Shown one piece after another: positions 30,485-37,919 of a stretch of 37,919 nucleotides of DNA. The notes under the pieces were generated by a model. The model had not been told where the DNA came from and made no database searches. It saw nothing but the letters and a program-made list of their open reading frames with translations. This DNA comes from Isotricha intestinalis (lineage: Eukaryota > Ciliophora > Litostomatea > Vestibuliferida > Isotrichidae), in contig JAJJLU010003691.1 of the NCBI GenBank assembly GCA_023807065.1, positions 1-37,919 of the forward strand, written 5' to 3'. Each line of letters begins with the position of its first letter. The first letter of the stretch is position 1. The position numbers and the translations under genes are program-made.

Positions 30485-31441
30485 ATGAAAAAAAAAGACA
30501 TCAAAAAATTATCATATATTCCACTACTCATAACCACAGTAAAAAAATTTTAAAATTAATAGATATTAACAATATCAAACGTAGTAATATCCGGAGTATC
30601 ATTTAACTATACAAATGTTCGTTTTACAAAGCAAGGTTACAGTGCATATTCAGCATTAACTTTATCATGTACAATATTATCATTTATAACATCAATAATA
30701 TCATTAATATCATTTATTTTAAATGAAATAAATGCATTAATATATATTCAAATAATATTAACTTTTCTTTCATCTTTATTTTTATTATCAATATCAATAT
30801 TTTCATTTATAGCATCTCAAACAAGAAAATTTAATGATTATTTAGGTTGTAATTCTGAATATAAAGGAATATTACATGTATATAATTCAATAGATTTATA
30901 TCTTCAAATTGTTGATAAATATCTTTGTAGTGAAAAATGTCCTTGTTCTTTTAATGAAACTACTTCAAATTTATATATTATGAATTCTACTACTGTTGCT
31001 TATTATAATATTTGGAGTAAAACAATTTATGAATATTATCCTGTTAATATTAATAATTGTGGTAATATTAACTTAAGAAAAATTTATGATGAATATGTCT
31101 CTAAAAATGCTTATTTTGATCATACTTTCAATCAAAAAAAATTTCATCGTTTTTTTCAAAGATTTGAAAATGATTTTAAATGTACTGGTTTTTGTGGGTT
31201 AAATTATTATAATGATTTTACTATGACTAATCAAAAAATTGTTAAGTATTTATTCAGCGATTTAAATAATGGAATTCCACATCATTTTGGATGCTTACAT
31301 GTTATGTTAGATTATGTAAGAAAAATGATTCTTTGGTTTGGTATTAATTCTATTATACTTTTTACTGTTCAGTTTATACTTTTTATTCTTGGAATTATTA
31401 TGGTTAAATGTGCTAGTGATGATAATGAAGTTAATTATTAA
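30485..31441 (+). CDS. Tetraspanin-like four-helix membrane protein, two exons
   Basis: Exons 30485-30538 and 30563-31441 flank a 24-nt GT..AG intron, the shortest in the window; joined they encode 310 residues. Three hydrophobic segments lie in the first 100 residues. A large loop of about 160 residues follows, then a fourth helix near residues 275-300 (NSIILFTVQFILFILGIIMV). The loop carries paired Cys motifs, CSEKCPC and CTGFCGL, plus single Cys at YLGC and HFGC, and several N-x-S/T sites. Tetraspanins have this topology and a CCG-type loop, although here CxxCxC and CxxxC replace the canonical CCG, so it is a divergent member. They organise membrane microdomains. Without removing the intron the N-terminal helix would be lost. 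Confidence 0.75.
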
Positions 31442-31947
31442 AAAAAAATTTTTTTTAATTTTATTATTGATATTCTTCATTTTAATACTTATTTTTATAT
31501 ATCATATATTAATATTAGAAAATTTAAATATAAATTAATTTCAAATTAAAAAAATGATATTTTTCAAATGAATATATAATAATGATTTATTGTTATTTTT
31601 GAGAATAATAAATTTTATTGATGATTTTACATTTTTTTATAATTATTTTATGAATTTTTTATCATGTCTAAAAAATAGATATTCACCATCTTTTTAATCA
31701 ACTATAAAAAAATATCATGTAAAAATATTAAATTATTTATTTATTAAAAAATAGATATTTAAATGTTAAAGGATAATTGAAATTTCCTTTATAATACTTA
31801 ATAATTTTTTCTTTTTTCATCTTTTCAATTTGAAAAATTTTAGTTTAAAATATATAAATATCATTAAATTAATAAAATAAACAATTATTGAATTTTTTCA
31901 TTTTTATATTATGAATTTATGATAATAGAAATATAACTTAAATAAAA
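31442..31947. other. Intergenic spacer, no feature seen
   Basis: About 500 bp of A/T sequence. It contains short T/A runs, but no recognisable gene, RNA or repeat array. Confidence 0.5.
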
Positions 31948-32613
31948 ATGTATGACTTTGAAAACAATAATTTATTAGAATTAGACACAAAAATACAAGA
32001 GCAAAAAGAGAAATTATTAGAATTAGAAAAAGAAGTAAGAGCAAAATGTGATACAAGTTATAATAATAATGACGAAGAAGAAATTCAATATCAAAATAAA
32101 TTAGCAGAAGAATATGGAAATAGTATAAATGCTTTAAGAAATGAAAATGCATTTTTAAAACAATCTTTAGACGAAAAAAATAAAATTATTGAAAGCTTTC
32201 AAAAAGTTTCTATTGAAGCTCAAGAAAAAATGAATAGTTTATTTAATGAAAATAAAAAATTAAACGAAGAAATAAATATTATTAAAAATAAACTTGCTAA
32301 ATTTAAAAATGATAAAAAAGAAGATGAAAAAAAAAAACAAATTGAAATGGAAGATGAAATTGCTTATTTAAAGAATGAATTAAAAAATTTAAATAATTAT
32401 TTTAATTGTCAATTAAATGAAAAAGAAGCTTTAATTAATGGATTACAAGAAAATTGTAAAAATTTACAAAATCAAATTAATTCAAGTAAAAAAAAAAGTT
32501 GTTTAGAAAATAATTGTGGAAATCCTTTAAATAAATGTGAAGAAAAATTTTCTTTTTATAAAAATTATAATAGTACAAATTATACAACAAGAAATCCTTG
32601 TGGCAATTGTTGA
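31948..32613 (+). CDS. Small coiled-coil protein with a Cys-rich end
   Basis: A 221-residue protein, not recognised. Residues about 9-165 form two to three coiled-coil segments (LELDTKIQEQKEKLLELEKE, then KLNEEINIIKNKLAKF). The last 50 residues contain eight Cys in spaced pairs (CKNLQ, KKSCLENNCGNPLNKC, NPCGNC). Three of the last pairs follow a C-x(3-5)-C rhythm that might bind metal or carry acyl groups. It ends in TGA, one of only two such stops seen. No domain family is claimed; the layout suggests a structural or scaffold role. Start chosen at the first ATG, after a clean A-rich leader. Confidence 0.78.
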   Translation: MYDFENNNLLELDTKIQEQKEKLLELEKEVRAKCDTSYNNNDEEEIQYQNKLAEEYGNSINALRNENAFLKQSLDEKNKIIESFQKVSIEAQEKMNSLFNENKKLNEEINIIKNKLAKFKNDKKEDEKKKQIEMEDEIAYLKNELKNLNNYFNCQLNEKEALINGLQENCKNLQNQINSSKKKSCLENNCGNPLNKCEEKFSFYKNYNSTNYTTRNPCGNC

Positions 32614-33048
32614 GAATAATTTTTCTTATAATTTAATTTTATTCTTTTTTTTGTTATTTAATTTACAAACAAAAAAATATTAATTGTTATTTGCCTATAT
32701 ATATATTATTTTATAAATATTAATTTAGATTAATTAGTTTTTCTTCTTTTGTTTTATCTTATTTTTTTCTTAATTATTCTATCATTTCTTAATTTATAAA
32801 TTTTTTATGATTAACTAATAATAAAATCATTTATTAATTTCCCTTTTTATTATATTCAAAATAATAAATTCACATTTTTTTAGAAAGAACATTTTAAAGA
32901 AAAAATTAAATCTATGTTTAAAAAAGAAATTGAATTTTGAGTTAATGAAAATTTCTGTTAATTAGAAATATATTTTTTAATTTTTTATTTTTATTATTTT
33001 GTTTTTTATATATTGTCCAATTTTATTTATTTATAAAAGAATTGAATT
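32614..33048. other. Intergenic spacer, no feature seen
   Basis: About 435 bp, T-rich on the plus strand. No coding signal, repeat or RNA was recognised. The last 100 bp should contain the promoter of the next gene. Confidence 0.5.
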
Positions 33049-34221
33049 ATGAGTACTCTTATTGAAAGAGATATAGATGATATTATGAAATTGAAATTAA
33101 TTTCTGATATTAATGTTTTAAAAGAATATTTAATAAAAAATGAAAAAGTGATTTTTTCTTATATTGGGAATTTATTTTTAAAAAATTTAGATGAATTTTT
33201 AAAGGATTTATTAATTAAAAAGGAGACATTACTTAAAATTTCAGATGAAATAATAACAAAAGAAGAAGAGATAAAAAATAATTTAAAAGAATTTGACAAT
33301 TCTAAAAATTATATTGATAAAAAAAATATTCAAATTCTAAAAAGATTAAATAAAGCAAATAATTTATTTCATCGTTTTTTTGAAGAAGATAATATTATTT
33401 TTCTTCAAAAAAAAAGAACTTCAGAAGAAGAAATTTTAGTAGAATTAGATAATCATTTAAATAAAGTAAGAAATCGATATGACAGAACAAATAAAATTGA
33501 AAATTATGAAACTATTATAGTAGAAAATAAATTTCCAGATAATAATAAAGAGTTTATTAGAAATAATTCTGAAAATATAATAATAAAATCTTATTGTTTT
33601 AGAAAAAAAATTTATCCTAAAAAATTTACTTATGAAAAAGAAATTAATGATTCATTAATTCAAAATTATCTTGATTGTATTTTAAGATTAATTTCAAAAG
33701 ATGAAAATGAAGAATATTATATTAATAATTTTTGGGATATGATAAATAAAAATATTTTATATGAAGAATCTTTGAATACTATAGGTAAAATTGAACGTTT
33801 TATTTATCAAGATTTAAAAGATAAAATTAGTCTTAATTTTTCTAATATAAAAGTTATTTTTATAACTTTAAATAATATTAATAATTTAACTGATATTAAA
33901 AATAAAATTTTCAATTTAATCTCTTTATTTCATTATTATCTTATTGAAATAGAAGAAAATAAAATAATTTTAAAATGCTGTTTGAGGAAAAAATTTAGGA
34001 GACTTGAAGAAAATTTAATTGAAATAATTAAAAAAAGTAAAATATTAAAAAGTATAGAATTAAAAGCATATAGTAATAAAGTAGATTTATTTTATAAAAT
34101 TCCTCCAAATTATAAAATTTTAGGAACAAACATTTCTAAAAAATTTATGTTTCAAATAAAAAAAGCAAAACACTCTTTAAATAGATTAATATATATAACA
34201 AATAAAAATAAAAAAAATTAA
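33049..34221 (+). CDS. Protein of unknown function (390 residues)
   Basis: An intronless gene that I do not recognise. The first 120 residues are alpha-helical with short coiled coils (LKEYLIKNEKVIFSYI, TKEEEIKNNLKEF). A middle part has aromatic-rich segments (EEYYINNFWDMINKN, IERFIYQDLKDKI). The end holds a beta-rich stretch (NIKVIFITLNNI, FHYYLIEIEENKIILKC), then a basic helix (CLRKKFRRLEENLIEIIKK) and a Lys-rich tail. There are no signal peptide, membrane helix or catalytic motif. The frame is long with normal codon use for this genome, so it is coding. The next gene starts only 22 bp after its stop. Confidence 0.8.
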   Translation: MSTLIERDIDDIMKLKLISDINVLKEYLIKNEKVIFSYIGNLFLKNLDEFLKDLLIKKETLLKISDEIITKEEEIKNNLKEFDNSKNYIDKKNIQILKRLNKANNLFHRFFEEDNIIFLQKKRTSEEEILVELDNHLNKVRNRYDRTNKIENYETIIVENKFPDNNKEFIRNNSENIIIKSYCFRKKIYPKKFTYEKEINDSLIQNYLDCILRLISKDENEEYYINNFWDMINKNILYEESLNTIGKIERFIYQDLKDKISLNFSNIKVIFITLNNINNLTDIKNKIFNLISLFHYYLIEIEENKIILKCCLRKKFRRLEENLIEIIKKSKILKSIELKAYSNKVDLFYKIPPNYKILGTNISKKFMFQIKKAKHSLNRLIYITNKNKKN

Positions 34222-34243
34222 ATAAAAAAATAAAATATAAAAA

Positions 34244-34684
34244 ATGCAAAATTTTTTAAGACAAATAATAATATCATCACTAATAATAATATGTATATCA
34301 AGAGAGTGTGAAGATGGAAGTGAATGTCCCGGAAATAAAACTTGTTGTTCTTTTGAATTTGGAACTGGATGTTGTCCCTATGAAAATGGAACTTGTTGTT
34401 CTGATTTAAAACATTGTTGTCCAAATAATATGATATGTTCTGATAAAGGAAGTTGTATTCCTTCTTCTTTTTCTTACATTGAAGATAATAATAAAGATAA
34501 ATTATTTAATGGAGTTGATTGGGAAAATATTAAAAAATGCTTAATTAATATTAATCCTCATAGACAAGATATTATTAATATTATTGAGTTTATTAATAGA
34601 AAACAATTTCTTCAAGCTTTAAAACATCTTAATTTCGAAATTGATAATGGAAAAGTTGATTTGTTAAAATGTTTTAACATTTAG
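34244..34684 (+). CDS. Secreted granulin-domain protein
   Basis: A 146-residue secreted protein. A hydrophobic signal peptide (residues 4-18) is followed by a granulin-type Cys pattern: Cys22, Cys28, Cys34-35, Cys43-44, Cys51-52, Cys58-59, Cys65 and Cys71, with the diagnostic CCSDLKHCCPNNMIC block. This covers most of the usual twelve-Cys motif. Granulins form stacked beta-hairpins held by disulfides; in animals they are growth factors, in plants they sit at the end of papain-type proteases. No protease is attached here. The C-terminal 75 residues are unrecognised and include two Cys (CLININPHRQD, DLLKCFNI). It stops at TAG. It sits 22 bp after the preceding gene, in the same direction. Confidence 0.9.
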   Translation: MQNFLRQIIISSLIIICISRECEDGSECPGNKTCCSFEFGTGCCPYENGTCCSDLKHCCPNNMICSDKGSCIPSSFSYIEDNNKDKLFNGVDWENIKKCLININPHRQDIINIIEFINRKQFLQALKHLNFEIDNGKVDLLKCFNI

Positions 34685-34801
34685 AATTATTAAATTATAA
34701 TATGAAATTATTGAATAAAATTCATCCTAATTAACTTATCATTTTTTCAATTTATAATTATAAATTAAAAAATAAAAATATTAATTAAAAAATTGTTTTA
34801 A

Positions 34802-35125
34802 ATGAGTGATGAACAAGAAAAACTAAATAAAGAAGGAAATGATAATAAAGGAAATGATAAAAAAGGAAATGATAATAAAGGAGATGATGATGAAGAAGAT
34901 GATAGAGGATGTTGTACAAAATGTTGTGATGCTTATTGTGGTTGTATAATGTGTATTGGGAAAGCAATATATAATTGTTGTTTAGCTATTAAAAATTGTT
35001 GTGTTGCTTGTAATAGTGCTTGGTGGTATCCTTGTAAAGAAAGATGTTGTAATTGTTGTGATAATTGTGATAAAGATATGCATCCTTATAAAGATCCTCA
35101 TCACAACCCATATGATTATATTTAA
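34802..35125 (+). CDS. Small protein rich in Cys pairs
   Basis: A 107-residue protein, not assigned to a family. The first 40 residues are a hydrophilic repeat of GNDNK/GNDKK units ending in an acidic run (DDDEEDD). Residues about 43-92 contain 18 Cys, many as doublets: GCCTKCCDAYCGC, then IYNCCLAIKNCCVACNSAWW, then RCCNCCDNC. The tail is His/Pro/Tyr-rich (MHPYKDPHHNPYDYI). There is no signal peptide. Candidate roles are metal binding or a heavily palmitoylated peripheral membrane protein; the semi-hydrophobic spacing with Ile, Leu and Trp between Cys pairs favours the second, but this is inference. Codon use is normal for this genome and the frame starts at a well-placed ATG. Confidence 0.78.
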   Translation: MSDEQEKLNKEGNDNKGNDKKGNDNKGDDDEEDDRGCCTKCCDAYCGCIMCIGKAIYNCCLAIKNCCVACNSAWWYPCKERCCNCCDNCDKDMHPYKDPHHNPYDYI

Positions 35126-35349
35126 ATTATTTTTTTTATGTCATTTAATAAAATTTTTTTTGAATAATTCATCATTTTTAAAGAAATGAAAATGAATAAT
35201 ATTTCAATAAAAGTGAAATAATATATTTAAAAATATTGATTTATTGATAAATTTAAAGTACTTTAAATTAATATTAATTAATATTAATCAAAATAAAATA
35301 ATCTTTCATTAATTTTTTCGAATAAAATTTAATCAATTAATTTATTGCT

Positions 35350-35634
35350 TTATGAGTCTTTATTTTGAATTTTACAAGCATCTTCTATTAATTTATAATC
35401 TACATCATTTTGATTAAAATGAATATATCTTATAGTATTTCCTCTTATAAAACAACTAGTCATATTTAAAAATTGAGGGTATTTTTTAATATTATTAACA
35501 GAAATATTTGTTAATGATAAATTTAAATTATTATCAATATCTTTTAAATTTCCAATTATTTCAATATCATTTTTTAACTCTACTGTGACTTTACATAATT
35601 TTTCAGAAAGATTTTTAAAAATACTATAAAACAT
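35350..35634 (-). CDS. LSM2: LSM2, U6 snRNA-associated Sm-like protein
   Basis: A 94-residue Sm-fold protein. The match to LSM2 is close over the whole length: MFYSIFKNLSEK, VTVELKNDIEIIGNL, DIDNNLNLSLTNISV, KYPQFLNMTSCFIRGNTIRY (Sm1 and Sm2 signatures, with the IRG triplet), and an end like DEVDTQLLQDAARKE. LSM2 is part of the LSM2-8 ring on the U6 snRNA 3' end in the nucleus and of LSM1-7 in mRNA decay. The length is normal. The start is the only ATG in frame and no intron is needed. It is the most straightforward housekeeping gene of the window. Confidence 0.96.
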   Translation of the reverse strand: MFYSIFKNLSEKLCKVTVELKNDIEIIGNLKDIDNNLNLSLTNISVNNIKKYPQFLNMTSCFIRGNTIRYIHFNQNDVDYKLIEDACKIQNKDS

Positions 35635-37360
35635 TTATTAAAAATTATTTAAATTAAAAATTTATTTATATTCAGATATAATCAGATATAAATATATATA
35701 TTAAAAAGTAAAAATATTAATTAATAAAAAAGTTAAAAATTGAACATTATATTTTTTTATAATAGTTAAAACCAATCAAATAGAAAATAAGTGAAAAACA
35801 TAAATCATAATGTAATTATTGGGAAGTCAAAAATAAAAAATGAAAAAATATATAGAAATTTGTGTGTTATAAATAGAAAAAAAAGAGAAAAAATATATAG
35901 AATTTAAAAAAATAAAATATCTAAAAAAAGAAAAAAAATTAATGAATTAAACAATAATTAAATTAATAAAGAAGATAAATTATATAAAATTATATATTTG
36001 GTCAATTAATAGTTGTTTTTTATTTTTTTAAAAATCAAATTTTTTTAATATTAATTAATTAATTTTTCATCAAAATCTTTTTTATTCTTTTTTTTATTTT
36101 TCCTTCTTTATTTCTTCATTTATAATTATAATTCTTTTACTTCATTTTCTTCTTCATCTCCTTTTCACCTTATTCACTTTTTGCATCATTTTTTCTTTAT
36201 TTCCTACTTTCCTACCTGGCTTTTATAGCGAGATATAGGAATCAAGTAGATTTTTCTCCATTTTCTTTAAAAAAATTTCTTTTGAACTATCCAAACAATT
36301 ATTATTTTTTATATTTTGAGTTCTTTTTACTTCTATAATTTTCAATAATATTTTCTTTCTCATAATTTATAAAAATATCTTTATTATCATTAATTCTTAC
36401 TTTACCTAGAATTTTTTTATTATAAGAATTATGAAAAAAGAAAAATTATTTCTCATTTTATAAAAGAATTATTGTCTGAAAAACATTTAATATAAGAAAA
36501 AATAATATATCATGAAAAGTCTTTGAATCCTTTTATAATTTCAAAAATATTTTCCACAAATATCATTTCTATAATTCTTATATAAATTTATTTTCTAATT
36601 GAAATCTACTTCATTTACATATTTCCATATTATACAAAATATTGAATCTATTTTATATATAAATGATACTTTATATGATATTCTTTATTGATGTAATATA
36701 CCAACTTCATGTATAAAAGTTTCTTGTTCTTTTTTACTATATATTCTACAATCTATTTTAGTTGATATTTTGAAATTATAAAAAATGTTTATATTCAATA
36801 TTGATGACATAAGAACAAAATTTAAATATTTGCACAAGTGAAAAAACTAAATTAATAAATAATAGAGATTCTATGTTTTTAAAAAAAAATTCTATAGTAT
36901 TGAACTCACAAGATTCTTTGATAATAAAATTTTTTTTTTAAAATAAATATTGTCTTTTTATTTTTTTTTTTTGTTTCATTTGTCAATTTTAATATATGTT
37001 TATAAACTTTTATATTTAATGAAATTTTATTATTTATCAAATTATTGTTTTATTTCTAAATTTAGAAAAGGAAACTAAAAATTATTTGGATAATTTTTTA
37101 TTAACATTATTTTCAAACCCATCTTTATTTAAATTTTTTTTTAAAATAATTTTGTTGAAATGAGTTATTATGTGTCATAAAAGGTTTATTTCTCTTTTTC
37201 TTCATCGAACACCTGGATTTCACATAAAATTTATATCTAAAATAAATAATAATTATTATACCCACTAAAAAAAATATTATAAAATAATACCATCTTTAAA
37301 TTATAAATAAAGAATACTTGCTAAAAAATAATAAACTAAGATACAAACTAACAATAAATA
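35635..37360. other. Long non-coding block with a decayed-looking stretch
   Basis: About 1.7 kb without a confident gene. Between about 36040 and 36800, minus-strand frames have coding-like composition but are cut by many stops. One frame reads GKVRINDNKDIFINYEKE and NYRSKKNSKYKK (about 36310-36415), another carries KKEQETFIHEVGILHQ (about 36690-36740). The stretch near 36205-36250 (acctggcttttatagcgaga) is the most GC-rich piece of the block. No family was recognised. The remainder is homopolymer-rich spacer. Confidence 0.45.
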
Positions 37361-37369
37361 TAATATATT

Positions 37370-37880
37370 ACCAACTATTATTATTATTATTTTATTTCTT
37401 ACATACTAATATTATTATTATTATTATTATTATTTTATTTCTTACGTACTATAATATTATTATTATTATTTTTTATTTCTTACTTCCTATAATATTATTA
37501 TGATTTTATTTCTTACTTCCTAAAATATTATTATTATTTTATTTCTAACCCACTAGAATATTATGATTATTATCATTTTATTTCTTACAGACTATAATAT
37601 TATTATTATTATTATTTTATTTCTTACAAACTATAATGTTATTATTATTATTTTATTTCTTACAGACTATATTATTATTATTATTATTATTTTATTTCTT
37701 ACTTACTATAATATTATTATTATTATTTTATTTCTTACAGACTATAAAATATTATTATTATTATATTTCTTACATACTATAATATTATTATTATTATTAT
37801 TTTATTTCTTACTCACTTTAATATTATTATTTTATTTCTTACAATCTAGAATATTATTATTATTATTATTTACCCACATC
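37370..37880. repeat. Degenerate minisatellite, about 13 units
   Basis: Units of about 30-45 bp have the plus-strand form TTTTATTTCTTAC, two or three variable bases, ACTATAATA, then a variable number of TTA triplets. About 13 copies are visible. The triplet number and the bases after CTTAC vary (CAGACT, GTACT, TTCCT, TCACT), so it is an old, drifting array. It is not a telomere motif. It continues in weaker form to the window edge. Confidence 0.88.
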
Positions 37881-37919
37881 TTTATTTATTTATTTTATTT
37901 TACTTACTATATTTCTATT

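Noticed and set aside
30980..31441. Tetraspanin-like gene starting at 30980
   Set aside because: The frame is open upstream to 30563 and a 24-nt intron joins it to an ATG at 30485; the shorter version would lose three membrane helices.
36190..36260. tRNA or snRNA in the GC-richer patch
   Set aside because: No acceptor-stem pairing, TPsiC-like box or snRNA signature could be made out.
37370..37880. CRISPR array or telomere
   Set aside because: Repeats are degenerate, spacers are TTA triplets of varying number, and the context is eukaryotic. No G-rich telomere unit is present.

Overview
This is a gene-dense, extremely AT-rich nuclear segment from a unicellular eukaryote. The evidence is: (i) GT..AG introns that restore conserved domains when removed, most of them only 24-33 nt; (ii) strictly eukaryotic families (DHHC acyltransferase, ARF-related GTPase, LSM2, PHAX, YTH, MOK kinase, tetraspanin, USP); (iii) A-rich leaders before ATG, poly-Asn and poly-Glu/Lys tracts, and TTA/AGA-type codon use. 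Almost all reading frames end in TAA, with a few TAG and TGA, and the long genes contain no in-frame stops, so the standard code is the best fit. A MOK-type kinase suggests cilia. Tiny introns plus a standard code plus extreme AT would fit an anaerobic or litostome-type ciliate, but this is inference and other protists are possible.

Left end (1-3.6 kb): an accessory-looking patch. A ubiquitin-specific protease runs in from the left. Further right is a broken partial duplicate of it with a clean internal deletion. Between the two lie a frameshifted chromodomain relic and a SnoaL-like protein that looks bacterial. A secreted Asp-box (BNR) protein follows.

3.6-12 kb: an acidic coiled-coil protein; an unusual DWNN-RING-YTH protein that joins an RBBP6/Mpe1-like front end to an m6A-reader domain; a DHHC acyltransferase; a PHAX-domain protein; a three-exon MOK kinase; and a two-exon FHA protein with a predicted acylated N terminus.

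12-23.6 kb: a 1610-residue type I membrane glycoprotein; a kinase/B-box/WD-repeat fusion; a three-exon FAR1-like zinc-finger protein; a SAM plus Cys-rich zinc-finger protein; and a four-exon ARFRP1-like GTPase with an unexplained in-frame TAG.

23.9-35.7 kb: a 2078-residue coiled-coil protein, a tetraspanin-like protein, two unrecognised proteins, a secreted granulin, a Cys-doublet-rich small protein and LSM2.

Right end (35.7-37.9 kb): no confident gene. It holds a decayed-looking stretch and a degenerate minisatellite of about 13 units that runs towards the window edge. Several genes share themes: RNA processing and export (YTH/DWNN, PHAX, LSM2), Golgi/membrane traffic and acylation (ARFRP1, DHHC, acylated FHA protein), and signalling (two kinases). 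There is no sign of operons; neighbours are often divergent and share 80-130 bp spacers.
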